Below, one piece after another: positions 1-8,777 of a stretch of DNA of 46,195 nt. The stretch lies in assembly GCA_003553445.1 (NCBI GenBank), contig PWEK01000108.1:1-46195 (forward strand), given 5' to 3'. The notes below the pieces were generated by a model, which was given only the letters and a program-made list of their open reading frames with translations, did not search any database and was not told the origin of the DNA. Source of the stretch: Elusimicrobiota bacterium (GTDB lineage: Bacteria; CG03; SLGR01). Each line of letters opens with the position of its first letter. Position 1 is the stretch's first letter. Made by a program: the position numbers and the translations under genes.

Positions 1-1
1 A

Positions 2-112
2 AATCAGTTTATTTACAATCCTTCTTCACATACTGTTCTTGAACCCGGTGATGAGATAATTGTTCTTGGACAGAGAGAGAATCTTTCAAAACTAAAAAGC
101 TATATAAGCTGA
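2..112 (+). CDS. C-terminal end of a TrkA-C (RCK_C) domain protein, partial
   Basis: Only the last 36 codons lie in the window; the gene enters from the left edge. The visible peptide has the pattern NPS...LEPGDEIIVLG followed by a short helix with LSKLKSYI, which is the usual ending of a TrkA-C/RCK_C ligand-binding domain (gD.livlG..e.l..l). Such domains sit on potassium channels, Trk regulators and some transporters, and which of these this is cannot be told. The TGA at 110-112 overlaps the ATG of the heptosyltransferase at 112 (TGATG), so the two are probably translationally coupled. Confidence 0.7.
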   Translation, partial: NQFIYNPSSHTVLEPGDEIIVLGQRENLSKLKSYIS

Positions 113-1074
113 TGAGTTATCTGCTTATACGCTTTTCTTCTCTCGGTGATGTTGTTCTTGTTTCGGCGGCGGCGGCAAGTATAAAAAAAGCCAGCCCTGA
201 AGCGGAAATTGATATTCTTACTAAACCGGAGTATGCCCCGGTATTAAGGAATAATCCCGATATAAGAGATGTAATTACTTCATTTTCCAGAAAAAAAAGG
301 TATGACTACCTTATTGATATCCACAACAGCTTGAGGTCCACCCTGGTGAAGTACTGTATACCCGCTTCAAAGCGGCTCAAATACAATAAGCTTTCTTTCT
401 CCAGGAGGGTTTTTCTGTTTACGGGAAAAAGAGACTCCCGCTTGAATGAGCATGTAATAGACAGGTACCTGTCCCCGGTAAAAAAAATTCTGCCCGATGC
501 TGCGTTTTCTCCTCCCGGGATATACCTTAAAAAAGAAGAATTGAAAGAAGCCGGTGAACTTGTAAAAGTTAAAGACTACCTGGCGATCTCCCCCTGCGCC
601 AAATGGAAAACAAAGCAGTGGCTGCCGGAAAAATACACAGGGCTTTTAGTGCAGATAATAAAGCAGCTGAAAAAAGATGTTGTTCTTCTGGGGATGAAAA
701 AGAACAGAGAGAGTATAGAGAAAATAAGGCAGGGAACCGGTCTTTTAAAAAAACATGTTGTAAATCTTGCGGGGCAGACGGATGTAAGGCAGCTTTGCGC
801 GGTAATCAAGAATTCATCTCTTCTGGTTTCACCTGATACAGCGGCCATGCATATAGGATGGGCAGTTTCAACGCCTGTGGTCGCCATGTTCGGGCCTACG
901 GTGAAGGAGTTCGGTTTTCAGCCTGTTTCGGATAAGGTTAGGATAATTGAAAAAGAGCTTCAGTGCCGGCCCTGCAGCCTTCATGGATCCAGCAGCTGCA
1001 GGCATAAAGACAGGGCATGCATGAAGAGAATAGAAGTGGGGGATGTGATGAAAGAGATAAAAAGTTTTCTGTGA
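112..1074 (+). CDS. GT9 family LPS heptosyltransferase (first of two)
   Basis: Predicted cytoplasmic-face glycosyltransferase of family GT9 that adds a heptose from ADP-heptose to the inner core of LPS. The N-terminus has SSLGDVVL with Asp13, the position of the catalytic base in WaaC. The C-terminal nucleotide-binding half has SPDTAAMHIG (about residue 240) and VAMFGPT. A cysteine cluster C-x2-C-x7-C-x6-C (CRPC... to RACM) follows, with the same spacing in the next gene. At 320 aa it has normal family length. Its stop overlaps the next start, and the neighbour is a second GT9, so the pair likely adds successive heptoses. Whether this is heptosyltransferase I, II or III cannot be decided from sequence alone. 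Confidence 0.85.
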   Translation: MSYLLIRFSSLGDVVLVSAAAASIKKASPEAEIDILTKPEYAPVLRNNPDIRDVITSFSRKKRYDYLIDIHNSLRSTLVKYCIPASKRLKYNKLSFSRRVFLFTGKRDSRLNEHVIDRYLSPVKKILPDAAFSPPGIYLKKEELKEAGELVKVKDYLAISPCAKWKTKQWLPEKYTGLLVQIIKQLKKDVVLLGMKKNRESIEKIRQGTGLLKKHVVNLAGQTDVRQLCAVIKNSSLLVSPDTAAMHIGWAVSTPVVAMFGPTVKEFGFQPVSDKVRIIEKELQCRPCSLHGSSSCRHKDRACMKRIEVGDVMKEIKSFL

Positions 1075-2063
1075 AAATACTTATAATCCAGACTGCTTTT
1101 TTGGGGGATTGCGTTTTAAGTTTGCCCCTGGTAAATACCTTAAAGAAAAACTTCTCCTGCAGCATAAGCGTTCTTTCACGCCCCGGCAATGCCGCTGTCT
1201 TTGAATGTTCAAGCGGCGTGGATGAGGTGATTAAATACGACAAGGATGGCAGCGAAAAGGGGTTTACATCAGTGCTGAGACTGGCCGGAAGGCTTAAAAA
1301 ATCCGGTTATGACAGGGTTTTTCTTCCCCAGAGGTCCTTCAGAAGCGGCCTGATTTCTTACATGGCCGGAATCCCCGAGAGGATTGGCTATAAAAGAGGC
1401 GGCGCAAAAATGTTCTGCAATACTAAGGTTGATTTTGACTGGAGCAGGCATGACGTGGAAAGGCAGCTTGACCTTGCTTCGGCCGCAGGATGCGGCAAAA
1501 TGGATAGAAGTTTTAAGCTTCAACCGCCGGAGAAAGAGAAAAAATACATCAGGGAAAAACTTCCCGACGGAAAGAAATTAGTGGGAATGTGCGCTCAAAG
1601 CCAGTGGAAAACAAAATGCTGGCCTTTCGGGAGATTTATGGAGGTGGCATCCCTTCTTCCCGGAGATACAAAAGCCGTGTTGCTGGGAAAAAAGCCCCAG
1701 GAGACAGAATCTGACAGTATCATTAATTTAACCGCCCGGACATCTCTAACTGAGCTTTTTGCAATTATAAACAGGCTGGATATTCTTCTTTCAAATGACA
1801 CAGGGCTTATTCATATAGCAGCTGCTATGGGGGTTCCGGTTGTGGCTGTTTTCGGGCCAACCGTAAAAGGAATGGGCTTTGCTCCTTACGGAGAGGGGCA
1901 TACCGTCATTGAAAAAAGCCTGGATTGCCGCCCGTGCGGTCTTCACGGAGGAAAAAAGTGTCCCCGCGGACACTTCAGGTGCATGCTTGATATTCCAGTT
2001 TCTGAGGTGGCGGCCCCGGTGATGAAAAGGCTTCAAAAGATTGAGTTGAAGAGACATAGTTAA
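1071..2063 (+). CDS. waaF: GT9 family LPS heptosyltransferase (second of two, WaaF-like)
   Basis: Second GT9 ADP-heptose:LPS heptosyltransferase, about 330 aa. I place the start at GTG 1071, overlapping the previous stop (GTGA), because from there the protein begins VKILIIQTAFLGD with Asp13 in the family position. An upstream ATG at 1017 would add a charged, non-family extension. Near residue 245 are SNDTGLIHIAAAMG and VAVFGPT, the ADP-heptose-binding signature. The cysteine cluster C-x2-C-x7-C-x6-C is repeated here. The WaaF name is a best guess based on family resemblance. The gene closes the first small transcription unit; a possible promoter for the next genes lies across its 3' end. Confidence 0.85.
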   Translation: MKILIIQTAFLGDCVLSLPLVNTLKKNFSCSISVLSRPGNAAVFECSSGVDEVIKYDKDGSEKGFTSVLRLAGRLKKSGYDRVFLPQRSFRSGLISYMAGIPERIGYKRGGAKMFCNTKVDFDWSRHDVERQLDLASAAGCGKMDRSFKLQPPEKEKKYIREKLPDGKKLVGMCAQSQWKTKCWPFGRFMEVASLLPGDTKAVLLGKKPQETESDSIINLTARTSLTELFAIINRLDILLSNDTGLIHIAAAMGVPVVAVFGPTVKGMGFAPYGEGHTVIEKSLDCRPCGLHGGKKCPRGHFRCMLDIPVSEVAAPVMKRLQKIELKRHS

Positions 2064-2074
2064 TCTGATATACT
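2046..2074 (+). promoter_or_regulatory. Candidate sigma70-type promoter for the glycosyltransferase/kinase cluster
   Basis: TTGAAG (2046-2051), a 17-nt spacer and TATACT (2069-2074). It overlaps the last codons of the second heptosyltransferase and lies about 65 nt upstream of the ATG at 2140, in the only sizeable gap (76 nt) in this part. The -10 matches consensus at 5 of 6 positions and the -35 at 4 of 6. This is by eye only. Confidence 0.45.
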
Positions 2075-2139
2075 TACTGGGAAATTAACATTTCCGCTTC
2101 TGTTTCAGGCTGGATTAATGATAAAGAGAAAGAGAAAAA

Positions 2140-3270
2140 ATGAAGATAGCATTAGTTATACATACCTTTGATGATTTTACGGGAGGCAAAGAGATTGTTA
2201 CCTGGAATCTGGCAAACGGGCTTTTGAAAAAAGGGGTGCATCTGGATATTGTGTGCGCAAAATACAAACCGGTTAACCACCCTAATATAAATTTCCATAA
2301 AGTGAAGATGACGGGAAAGGCTCTGGGTATAAATCTATGGACTTTTGCCAAAAATGCCCTCCGGAAGGTGAAAACCCTGAATGCCGACCTGGTTTACACA
2401 AACGGAAAAGCCGGTTTTGGAGATATCGTCCGTATTGGCGGGCTTCCCCGAAAAGCTCATTTGAAAAACACCTCCAATGCCATAACATCTCCGTTTAAAA
2501 AGGCTATATACAGTATAAAAAAGAAAATAAATCTTTCAGATTGTGTTTCAAACAGACTTGAAAAAAAAAGTTTATCAAATCCTTCTCTTAAAAGGGTGAT
2601 AACCTGTTCCGATTATGTTAAAAAACAGATAAGCAGGATTTATAAAGATGTTGAAGAAGAGAAAATAAAAACTGTATATAATGGTTTTAACCGCAGCCCA
2701 TACAGCCCTGAAAAAGCATCCCTTAACCGCTTTGAAATCAGAAAGCGGTTCAATTTAGAAAAAGATGATACGGTTTATCTTTTTGCGGGCCACAGCTTTA
2801 AGCGCAAGGGAATGGACAGGCTTATGAAATTTGTAAGGCTTCACCCCGAAATTAAGCTGCTTATTGCGGGTCGGGGCCGCAAGCGCAGCCTGGCCGGCGC
2901 TGCTGACCGTCGGGTTAAATGGGCTGGTGAAGTAAAGAATATAGATCCTTTTTATGACGCCTGCGATGTTTTGATTCTTCCTTCAATATCAGACGGATTT
3001 GGGATTGTCGTTACTGAAGCTCTTTGGCGGGGCCGCTATGTAATGGTCTCAGAGAATGCCGGGGCATCGGAAATTATAAAGGATGACGAGGTGGGGATGA
3101 AATTTTCTTATGAAAGTTTTCCCGGGAATACACCTCTTCCTGACTACGGGATTCTCCATTCACCCTCTGCCGTAGAGAAGCGCCGCGCTCTTGCGGGCAG
3201 CTTCAGCTGGGAAAAAATGACCGGGGAATATTTTAATATATTTATGGATGTTCTCCAGGCTAAAGGATGA
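2140..3270 (+). CDS. GT4 family glycosyltransferase (WaaG-like)
   Basis: Predicted retaining GT-B glycosyltransferase of family GT4, 376 aa, probably adding a sugar to the LPS core. It starts MKIALVIHTFDDF with a glycine-rich GGKEIV acceptor-side loop. The donor-binding half shows LFAGHSFKRKGMDRL (about residue 215), then LLIAGRGR and ADVLILPS-like text (CDVLILPS). The E-x7-E element is present in the form DGFGIVVTE, with Asp in place of the first Glu. The overall pattern recalls WaaG (glucosyltransferase I). A purine-rich leader precedes the ATG. It begins a run of overlapping genes reaching 10930. Confidence 0.8.
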   Translation: MKIALVIHTFDDFTGGKEIVTWNLANGLLKKGVHLDIVCAKYKPVNHPNINFHKVKMTGKALGINLWTFAKNALRKVKTLNADLVYTNGKAGFGDIVRIGGLPRKAHLKNTSNAITSPFKKAIYSIKKKINLSDCVSNRLEKKSLSNPSLKRVITCSDYVKKQISRIYKDVEEEKIKTVYNGFNRSPYSPEKASLNRFEIRKRFNLEKDDTVYLFAGHSFKRKGMDRLMKFVRLHPEIKLLIAGRGRKRSLAGAADRRVKWAGEVKNIDPFYDACDVLILPSISDGFGIVVTEALWRGRYVMVSENAGASEIIKDDEVGMKFSYESFPGNTPLPDYGILHSPSAVEKRRALAGSFSWEKMTGEYFNIFMDVLQAKG

Positions 3271-4462
3271 AAAGGCTTTGAATATTACGAAAAAGAAAAT
3301 AATTGACGCATTGATTTATGCCGGGGTGCTGATGCATATTTCAATGTTTTTTCCCCCGCCTTTTTTGGGCTCCGATGCCAGAGATATAAGTATATGGGTT
3401 GCATTTATTTTGATTTTATTCACCAGAAAATCAGATATAAAAGAAGTGTTTCTTAATAAGTTATCTTTGCTTTTTATTGTTTATTTTGTTTTTGTTTCAA
3501 TATCCACTGTTTTCTATGTGGGGTTATCTCAGGCGTACGATGATATTATATTCGGAAGCCCCGCATGGGGTTTTCTTCTTTTTTTCTCTCTTCAGATGCT
3601 TTGTAAGAGCAAAAATAAAAATGATAATATTTTCGCTCTCAGCGTTTATCCCTTTTTCCTTATGTATGTGGCAATAGGGGTGTTTATACCTTTGTGCATG
3701 GGTATTGATTATGGCTTTCCCGGGGTAAGCGCCTTTGGCGCCTGGCATAACCAAACCGCGCGTCATTGGAATCTTGTTTTTCCGGTTTCTTTTACAAGTC
3801 TTTTTCTGATAAATAACAAAAAAATAAAATACATACTTCTTTTCTTTATTTTTCTGTCCTTAATCGGAATACCTCTTACACTCTCAAGAGGGGGCATTAT
3901 TTCATTTGCGCTGTTGTTAATTTTAATTATGGCCGGCTTTATGTTCAATAAACCTGATTTATGGAAATCTGCCAGGAGGTATATCGCTGCAGGCGCCGTT
4001 GCTTTTTCAGGCGCAATTTTAATCTTCTGGGGGAGGTTTGCCCGGCGTTTTTCTGAAGCGGACTGGCAGAGTATAAGCGGCAGAGCAGATAAGATATGGC
4101 CTGAAATTCTGGGGGTTATAAAGGAACGGCCGCTAACCGGGTACGGGTTTACCGGGGTGTACCGGACAATAAGTTTTTATACGGGGCATTCCCATAATTT
4201 TTTTCTTCAGGTTGTTTTTGAAGGGGGAATAATCGGGTTTATTATATTTCTTTGCCTTTGGTTTTTTTATTTAAAGGAATCACTGAGGCAGATTTATAAA
4301 GAAAAGGTGTCAATGTACGGTCTGTCATTTCTTTGCGCAGCCGTAGCTGTTATTATGGTTCATGGTTTAATAGAAATATTTTCTTTTGAAATCTTTTCTT
4401 TTTTTCTGCTGTCAATCTGGTTTTATGAGGCCTACAGGCGTTTGAATTATGAGCCGGAATAA
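3248..4462 (+). CDS. O-antigen ligase/polymerase-like membrane protein (WaaL/Wzy_C family)
   Basis: A polytopic inner-membrane protein of about 400 aa with roughly ten hydrophobic segments. It carries the Wzy_C-type pattern: a hydrophobic helix ending IPLTLSRGGIISFALLL (near residue 215), and a periplasmic loop with ERPLTGYGF followed by TGHSHNFFLQV. The H-x-H-N-x-x-L motif and the preceding SRG are typical of ligases that transfer undecaprenyl-linked glycan to lipid A-core. The ATG at 3248 overlaps the previous gene by 23 nt and has no clear ribosome site. TTG 3278 has AAAGGA at a sensible distance and may be the real start. It sits between glycosyltransferases, consistent with a surface-glycan role. 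Confidence 0.75.
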   Translation: MFSRLKDEKALNITKKKIIDALIYAGVLMHISMFFPPPFLGSDARDISIWVAFILILFTRKSDIKEVFLNKLSLLFIVYFVFVSISTVFYVGLSQAYDDIIFGSPAWGFLLFFSLQMLCKSKNKNDNIFALSVYPFFLMYVAIGVFIPLCMGIDYGFPGVSAFGAWHNQTARHWNLVFPVSFTSLFLINNKKIKYILLFFIFLSLIGIPLTLSRGGIISFALLLILIMAGFMFNKPDLWKSARRYIAAGAVAFSGAILIFWGRFARRFSEADWQSISGRADKIWPEILGVIKERPLTGYGFTGVYRTISFYTGHSHNFFLQVVFEGGIIGFIIFLCLWFFYLKESLRQIYKEKVSMYGLSFLCAAVAVIMVHGLIEIFSFEIFSFFLLSIWFYEAYRRLNYEPE

Positions 4463-5390
4463 GGTTGCGGTAGGAATTATAACGAAAGAAAGAAACTCAG
4501 GGTTAAAAAGGCTCTTAAAAAGCATAGAATATTCTTATGAAAGCTGTCTGGATAGTGGAAGTAAAAAATGCAGCGTATGGGTGGTTGTATGCGATAATTC
4601 TGAATGCTCTTCGGCAAAGAATTTAATTGAAGAAATCAGGGAAACCGCGGCTTTTGATATTGTTTATCTCAGGGAAGAGAAAAAGGGAATCCCTTTTGCC
4701 CGCAATAAAATCTTGAAGTATTGCAGGAAACATGGGTATTCTCACCTTTCTTTTCTCGATGATGATCAGACAGTGGAGAAAGGATGGTTTGAGAATTATA
4801 AGGAATCATTAAACTGGGATTACGACGCTGTTTTTGCTCCGGTTCTTCCGGTATTTGAGTCAGAAATTTCCGACAGGTTAAAGGAAACCCGCGTTTATAA
4901 TAGAAAACGCTTTATGCATAACCGGAGGATAAATGAAGGAAGAACCGGCAACTGTCTTATAAACTTAAAAAAGCACTGGGAAAAACACGGTTTCTTTTTC
5001 AATGAAAATATGAAAAATATAGGAGGAAGCGACTATGTGTTTTTTAAAAAAATTGTGAAAAACAATGGTGTGCTGGGCTGGAATGACAGGGCGGTTTCAT
5101 ATGAACATTATTCCAGGGAAAGAGCTTCACTTATTTGGGCGGTTAAAAGAAATTACAGGGACGGAATAACCTCATTTAATGTAAATATGGAGCTTTACGG
5201 CCGGTCGGAGAAGATAAATGCGCTTCTGGTTAAGTCTTTAGAAAAAATATTTTCCGGTTTAATAAGGTTTTTCATTCTTTTTCCGCTGGGAAGCGGGCAA
5301 TACTATAAGGGTTTATTTAATTTAGCCAAAGGCTTTGGAATTATAGCTGCAATGACAGGAAAGAGCTATGCGGAGTATAAAAACAGGTAG
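4449..5390 (+). CDS. GT2 family glycosyltransferase
   Basis: Predicted inverting GT-A glycosyltransferase, 313 aa. It opens with VAVGIITKERNSGLKRLLKS, the GT2 nucleotide-sugar fold. Around residue 105 it has YSHLSFLDDDQ, supplying the metal-binding acidic triplet, and further on GGSDYVFFKK as the likely ED-type acceptor motif. A hydrophobic stretch near residues 265-285 may attach it to the membrane. It overlaps the ligase-like gene by 14 nt and is followed by a GT4 gene after 12 nt, so it belongs to the same unit. Sugar and acceptor are unknown. Confidence 0.8.
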   Translation: MSRNKVAVGIITKERNSGLKRLLKSIEYSYESCLDSGSKKCSVWVVVCDNSECSSAKNLIEEIRETAAFDIVYLREEKKGIPFARNKILKYCRKHGYSHLSFLDDDQTVEKGWFENYKESLNWDYDAVFAPVLPVFESEISDRLKETRVYNRKRFMHNRRINEGRTGNCLINLKKHWEKHGFFFNENMKNIGGSDYVFFKKIVKNNGVLGWNDRAVSYEHYSRERASLIWAVKRNYRDGITSFNVNMELYGRSEKINALLVKSLEKIFSGLIRFFILFPLGSGQYYKGLFNLAKGFGIIAAMTGKSYAEYKNR

Positions 5391-5402
5391 ACAGGAAATA
5401 AA

Positions 5403-6455
5403 ATGAAGGTTCTTCACATTGTAAACATTCCCTGGTTTTCCGGCGTGGCAAAGTATGCGTTTGATATGGCAGTGTGTATGCGCAGGATGGGCTTTGACAC
5501 GGAGGCGGCTGCCGTAGAAAACTCCGCCTGTTACAGAAAGTTCTCCTGTGAATTCAAAACCATCCGGCTATGCGGAAGAAGTTTTACCGGAACAATTGCC
5601 GGTTTTAGAAGGGTTATGAAGGCCGGAAAGAGGTATGATGCGGTTTTCGTTCACAGCGGAAGTTCTCTTTCAATAGGGTTTGCGCTGAAAAAAGCAGGCA
5701 GGGCCGGCCGGATATTTCGTGTAAGGGCGGAAAGGTATCCCATAAAAAGGAATGTTTTCAATAGGTTTATACACCGCCATGTAGAGCTTTGTATAGCGGC
5801 AACCCGGAAAATCAGAAATGATTTTATTGAGTTTGGGATACCGCATGAAAAAGCGGCTCTTCTTTACCCAATGGTAGATACGTCTTTTTTCTCTTCAAGT
5901 CCGATACCCGACCGGGCGACTATAGGCGTGGTTGGCAGATTGGCGCGGGTTAAGGGGTTGTTTAGTTCGCTGGATACACTGGCAGTTTTAGCCCGGGATA
6001 TTCCGGAAGTCAGGATGATAATTATAGGAAGAGAGAACCAGATAAAATACAGCGAATTAAAAGGGTACGCCCGCAAAAAAGGAATCCTGGAAAGGGTAAG
6101 CTTTAAAGGGCATTTGCCTTATGAAAAAATGCCTTCTGCTATGAAGGAGGCCAGTGTCGGATTGATTTCGTCACTGGGATCCGAGGCGGTAAGCAGGGTA
6201 ACCCTTGAGTGGTTTGCGCTGGGAAGGCCGGTGGTTGCAAGCAGCGTGGGGTGTCTTGACGAATTCATTGATGAAGGTAAAACCGGATTTCTTTCTATGC
6301 CGTCATCTCCGGGTTCTGCAGCTGAAAAAATTAAAAAACTCCTGAAAGATGAGTCCTTGAGTGCGGAAATGGGCCGCAGGGCCAGAGAAGAAGCCGAAAG
6401 AAATTTTTCTCCGGAAATTTACATGAAAAGATTTAAAGAATTTAAAGTTAAATGA
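5403..6455 (+). CDS. GT4 family glycosyltransferase
   Basis: GT-B fold enzyme of 350 aa. The N-terminal half begins MKVLHIVNIPWFSGVAKYAF, a typical acceptor-domain start. The donor half begins at GVVGRLARVKG (about residue 175) and has RMIIIGRENQ. The catalytic/donor region is SEAVSRVTLEWFALGRPVVASSVG, which keeps a proper E-x7-E pair. AGGAAA upstream of ATG 5403 is a reasonable ribosome site. The stop overlaps the start of the first kinase-like gene by 4 nt (ATGA), so this transferase and the kinases are probably made together. Substrate unknown. Confidence 0.8.
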   Translation: MKVLHIVNIPWFSGVAKYAFDMAVCMRRMGFDTEAAAVENSACYRKFSCEFKTIRLCGRSFTGTIAGFRRVMKAGKRYDAVFVHSGSSLSIGFALKKAGRAGRIFRVRAERYPIKRNVFNRFIHRHVELCIAATRKIRNDFIEFGIPHEKAALLYPMVDTSFFSSSPIPDRATIGVVGRLARVKGLFSSLDTLAVLARDIPEVRMIIIGRENQIKYSELKGYARKKGILERVSFKGHLPYEKMPSAMKEASVGLISSLGSEAVSRVTLEWFALGRPVVASSVGCLDEFIDEGKTGFLSMPSSPGSAAEKIKKLLKDESLSAEMGRRAREEAERNFSPEIYMKRFKEFKVK

Positions 6456-7192
6456 GAGGAATAGAAAAAAAAACCGTACCCGGGGGGGTGAATATTTATA
6501 AGCCCGGAGGTTATGAATTCAACTGGAAGAAATTTGTTCCATATTTCAACGAGGAAAAAGCTGCCGGTTCGCGTCATAGTGTTTTTACCGTTGAGGTTGA
6601 AGGTGATAGGTATTTTGTAAAAAAATCAGATTTTTCGGATTTTCGTTTATTTAAAAATTCCCCCGCAAAGCAGCACATGGAGCAGACAATGAGGTTCCGC
6701 CGCTATGGCGTAGGCGCGCTCTTTCCCTGTTATGCTTTAGAGAAGAGGAAAAGGGCAAGAAAGGAGTCCCTGTTTATAACACATTACCTGGATTATCCGA
6801 ATCTGGCGGAGGTTTTTTCTGCTCTTTCGGTTACTTTTCTTAAGAAGAAAAGTATTTTTATACATGCGGTGAGAGATCTGGAAAAAATACATAAAAAAGG
6901 CATCTACCACAGGGATACACACACGGATAACATCCTTATCGCTGAAGACGAGGAACTGCTGTGGACGGATCTGCAGTCTTCCAGAAAAAATGCTTATCAC
7001 CTTATAAGAAAATACAGGTTTAAGGATTGTTTTGTTTTTATATCCTCGTTTTTGAGGGAGTTGAAGAAGTCCGGACAGCTAAACAGCGATTTTTTTGAAG
7101 AAGCTCTACACGCTTTCGAGTCAAATTATTCCGGGGCTCCTTTTTTAAAAAAGGCCCTTCGCAATAAGTTGAAATCCGGGCAGCGTATATGA
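6452..7192 (+). CDS. LPS/Kdo kinase-like protein, paralogue 1 of 4
   Basis: Small protein-kinase-fold protein (246 aa) of the WaaP/InaA/KdkA superfamily, which phosphorylates sugars of the LPS inner core. Visible elements: the ATP-site lysine in YFVKKSD; a helix with HKKGIYHRDTHTDNIL, where His153-Arg154-Asp155 form the catalytic loop; and WTDLQ at the position of the metal-binding DFG Asp. The residue after the DL pair is Gln here but Asp in the other three copies. A shared C-terminal segment with KDC-F (RFKDCFVF) is followed by a basic tail. It overlaps its neighbours on both sides by 4 nt. Which sugar hydroxyl it phosphorylates is unknown. Confidence 0.75.
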   Translation: MRGIEKKTVPGGVNIYKPGGYEFNWKKFVPYFNEEKAAGSRHSVFTVEVEGDRYFVKKSDFSDFRLFKNSPAKQHMEQTMRFRRYGVGALFPCYALEKRKRARKESLFITHYLDYPNLAEVFSALSVTFLKKKSIFIHAVRDLEKIHKKGIYHRDTHTDNILIAEDEELLWTDLQSSRKNAYHLIRKYRFKDCFVFISSFLRELKKSGQLNSDFFEEALHAFESNYSGAPFLKKALRNKLKSGQRI

Positions 7193-7968
7193 GTTTTAAG
7201 ATTGAAAGAAAATCTTTGGAAGAAGGTACGGATGTATACTTTCCCCGGGGAGAAAGAGTTGACTGGGAAAAATTCATGCCTTTTTTTAATACTCCAGAGC
7301 CGGTGATCGATTCAAGAAAAAGCCCGCGTCCCCAGAGGCGCCTTTTTTTGTTTGAAGGCTTCCATGTGAAGAAATTCAGTTATCTTATTTCTCCCAGGCG
7401 CAGAGATAAATTAAGGGGTTTTTTCTTTCAAAAAACCCCGGCTAAACGTCAGATGGAGTATTATAAAACCCTTGCTGAAACAGGAATATCAACTGTTCTG
7501 CCGGTCTTTGCCATAGAGAGAAAAAAGAAATTGAAGAAGGAGAGCCTTCTAATTACGCCCCTTAAGAGGCTGCCCCTGATGTCAAAGGATTTACTGTCGC
7601 AAAAAACCCCTCTCTCTTTAAAAATGGAGCTTTTTGAAAAAGCCCTGCTTGATATTAGGCGTATGCATAAAAACGGTATTTATCATGGCGATGCCCATAC
7701 TGAGAATATTCTTGTTGATTCGGGAAATATTCTCTGGTGCGATCTGGACAGGATGAGAAAATGCCGGCTTATTCTCGAGTTGAAGGGAAGGCTTTGCGAC
7801 TGTTATTTTCTCTTCCGCTCCACAGCTGCGCAACTGATTACCTGGGGAGGCTGGGACCGGGAGGTGAAAAAGAGATTTCTTGATGTCTTTGAAAATACAT
7901 ATCCCGGTTATAAAAGAGTGAAAAAATCAATATACAGTCGCTGCCGGAAGACACTGAAGGGATTTTAA
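7189..7968 (+). CDS. LPS/Kdo kinase-like protein, paralogue 2 of 4
   Basis: 259-aa member of the same kinase-like family. It shares with copy 1 the N-terminal VDWEKFMPFFN block, the lysine in FHVKKFS, the middle AKRQMEYYKT and IERKKKLKKESLLITP blocks, the catalytic loop YHGDAHTENIL (His166, Asp168; Gly replaces Arg of HRD) and WCDLDR for the metal-binding Asp. The C-terminal NTYPGYKRVKKS motif recurs in copy 4. The ATG overlaps the previous stop (ATGA). HGD in place of HRD is common in antibiotic- and sugar-kinase relatives, so activity is plausible. Confidence 0.75.
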   Translation: MSFKIERKSLEEGTDVYFPRGERVDWEKFMPFFNTPEPVIDSRKSPRPQRRLFLFEGFHVKKFSYLISPRRRDKLRGFFFQKTPAKRQMEYYKTLAETGISTVLPVFAIERKKKLKKESLLITPLKRLPLMSKDLLSQKTPLSLKMELFEKALLDIRRMHKNGIYHGDAHTENILVDSGNILWCDLDRMRKCRLILELKGRLCDCYFLFRSTAAQLITWGGWDREVKKRFLDVFENTYPGYKRVKKSIYSRCRKTLKGF

Positions 7969-7973
7969 GAGTA

Positions 7974-8777
7974 ATGAACGGCATGGAAAAAATAATCAAA
8001 AAAACACATAAAAAAGGAATTAAGACATACTCATGCGTGGGTTTCAATATAAACTGGAAAGATTTTCTTGATTTCTTCTCCTACCCCGAACCCGTTGAAC
8101 CGCTAAAGACAACCTCCCGCTCCCATCGCCGGACCTTTAAATATGAAAACGGCAGAGATTCTTATTTTATAAAAAAGTACAGCTATTTCAATTCCCATAA
8201 ACTTAAGGATTCAGTGAGGGGTTTTCTCTTCCAGATCTCCGGGGCAAAGAGGCAGTTGATTCAATCACAGAGGTTTAAGATGGCCGGGTTGAATGTTCCC
8301 TTCCCATGGTTTGTAATAGAAAAAAAAAGGGGAGTGAAAAAGCAGAGCCTCTTTATAACGCCTTTTATAAATGCCCCGAGGCTGTCACAGGTTTTTTATT
8401 CGGAATCTGTTAGTTTTAAGGATAAAACCGTTCTTTTTGAAAAAGTTGTAAGGGATCTTAATAAGATACATCAAAATGGAATTTTTCACAGGGATGCAAA
8501 CATTAAGAATATGCTTGTACAGAACGGAAAAATCATATGGTGTGATCTGGACGATGTAGTAAAATCCCGTATTTTACTCTTTGCAAGAGGGAGGTTTAAG
8601 GATTGCTTTAAAGTATACAGGTCTGTTGCCGGCGCCCTTATATCAACCGGTGAGTGGGACGAAAAAGGAAAAAACAGGGTGAGGGAAATTTTTGAGTCGG
8701 CTTACCGGGGCCATTCGCCAAACTGGAAAAAGATTTACATTAAAACCGATAAGAGATACGGTCTGAAATTAAGATGA
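7974..8777 (+). CDS. LPS/Kdo kinase-like protein, paralogue 3 of 4
   Basis: 267-aa kinase-like paralogue. The lysine motif is YFIKKYS, the middle block is GAKRQLIQSQRF, the catalytic loop is FHRDANIKNML (His172, Arg173, Asp174) and the metal site is WCDLDD. The shared RFKDCFKVYRSV block follows. It starts 5 nt after the previous stop and overlaps the next by 4 nt. The ATG at 7974 is followed by another at 7983, which could serve equally well. Catalytic residues are complete, so an active kinase is expected; substrate unknown, probably Kdo or heptose of the core. Confidence 0.75.
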   Translation: MNGMEKIIKKTHKKGIKTYSCVGFNINWKDFLDFFSYPEPVEPLKTTSRSHRRTFKYENGRDSYFIKKYSYFNSHKLKDSVRGFLFQISGAKRQLIQSQRFKMAGLNVPFPWFVIEKKRGVKKQSLFITPFINAPRLSQVFYSESVSFKDKTVLFEKVVRDLNKIHQNGIFHRDANIKNMLVQNGKIIWCDLDDVVKSRILLFARGRFKDCFKVYRSVAGALISTGEWDEKGKNRVREIFESAYRGHSPNWKKIYIKTDKRYGLKLR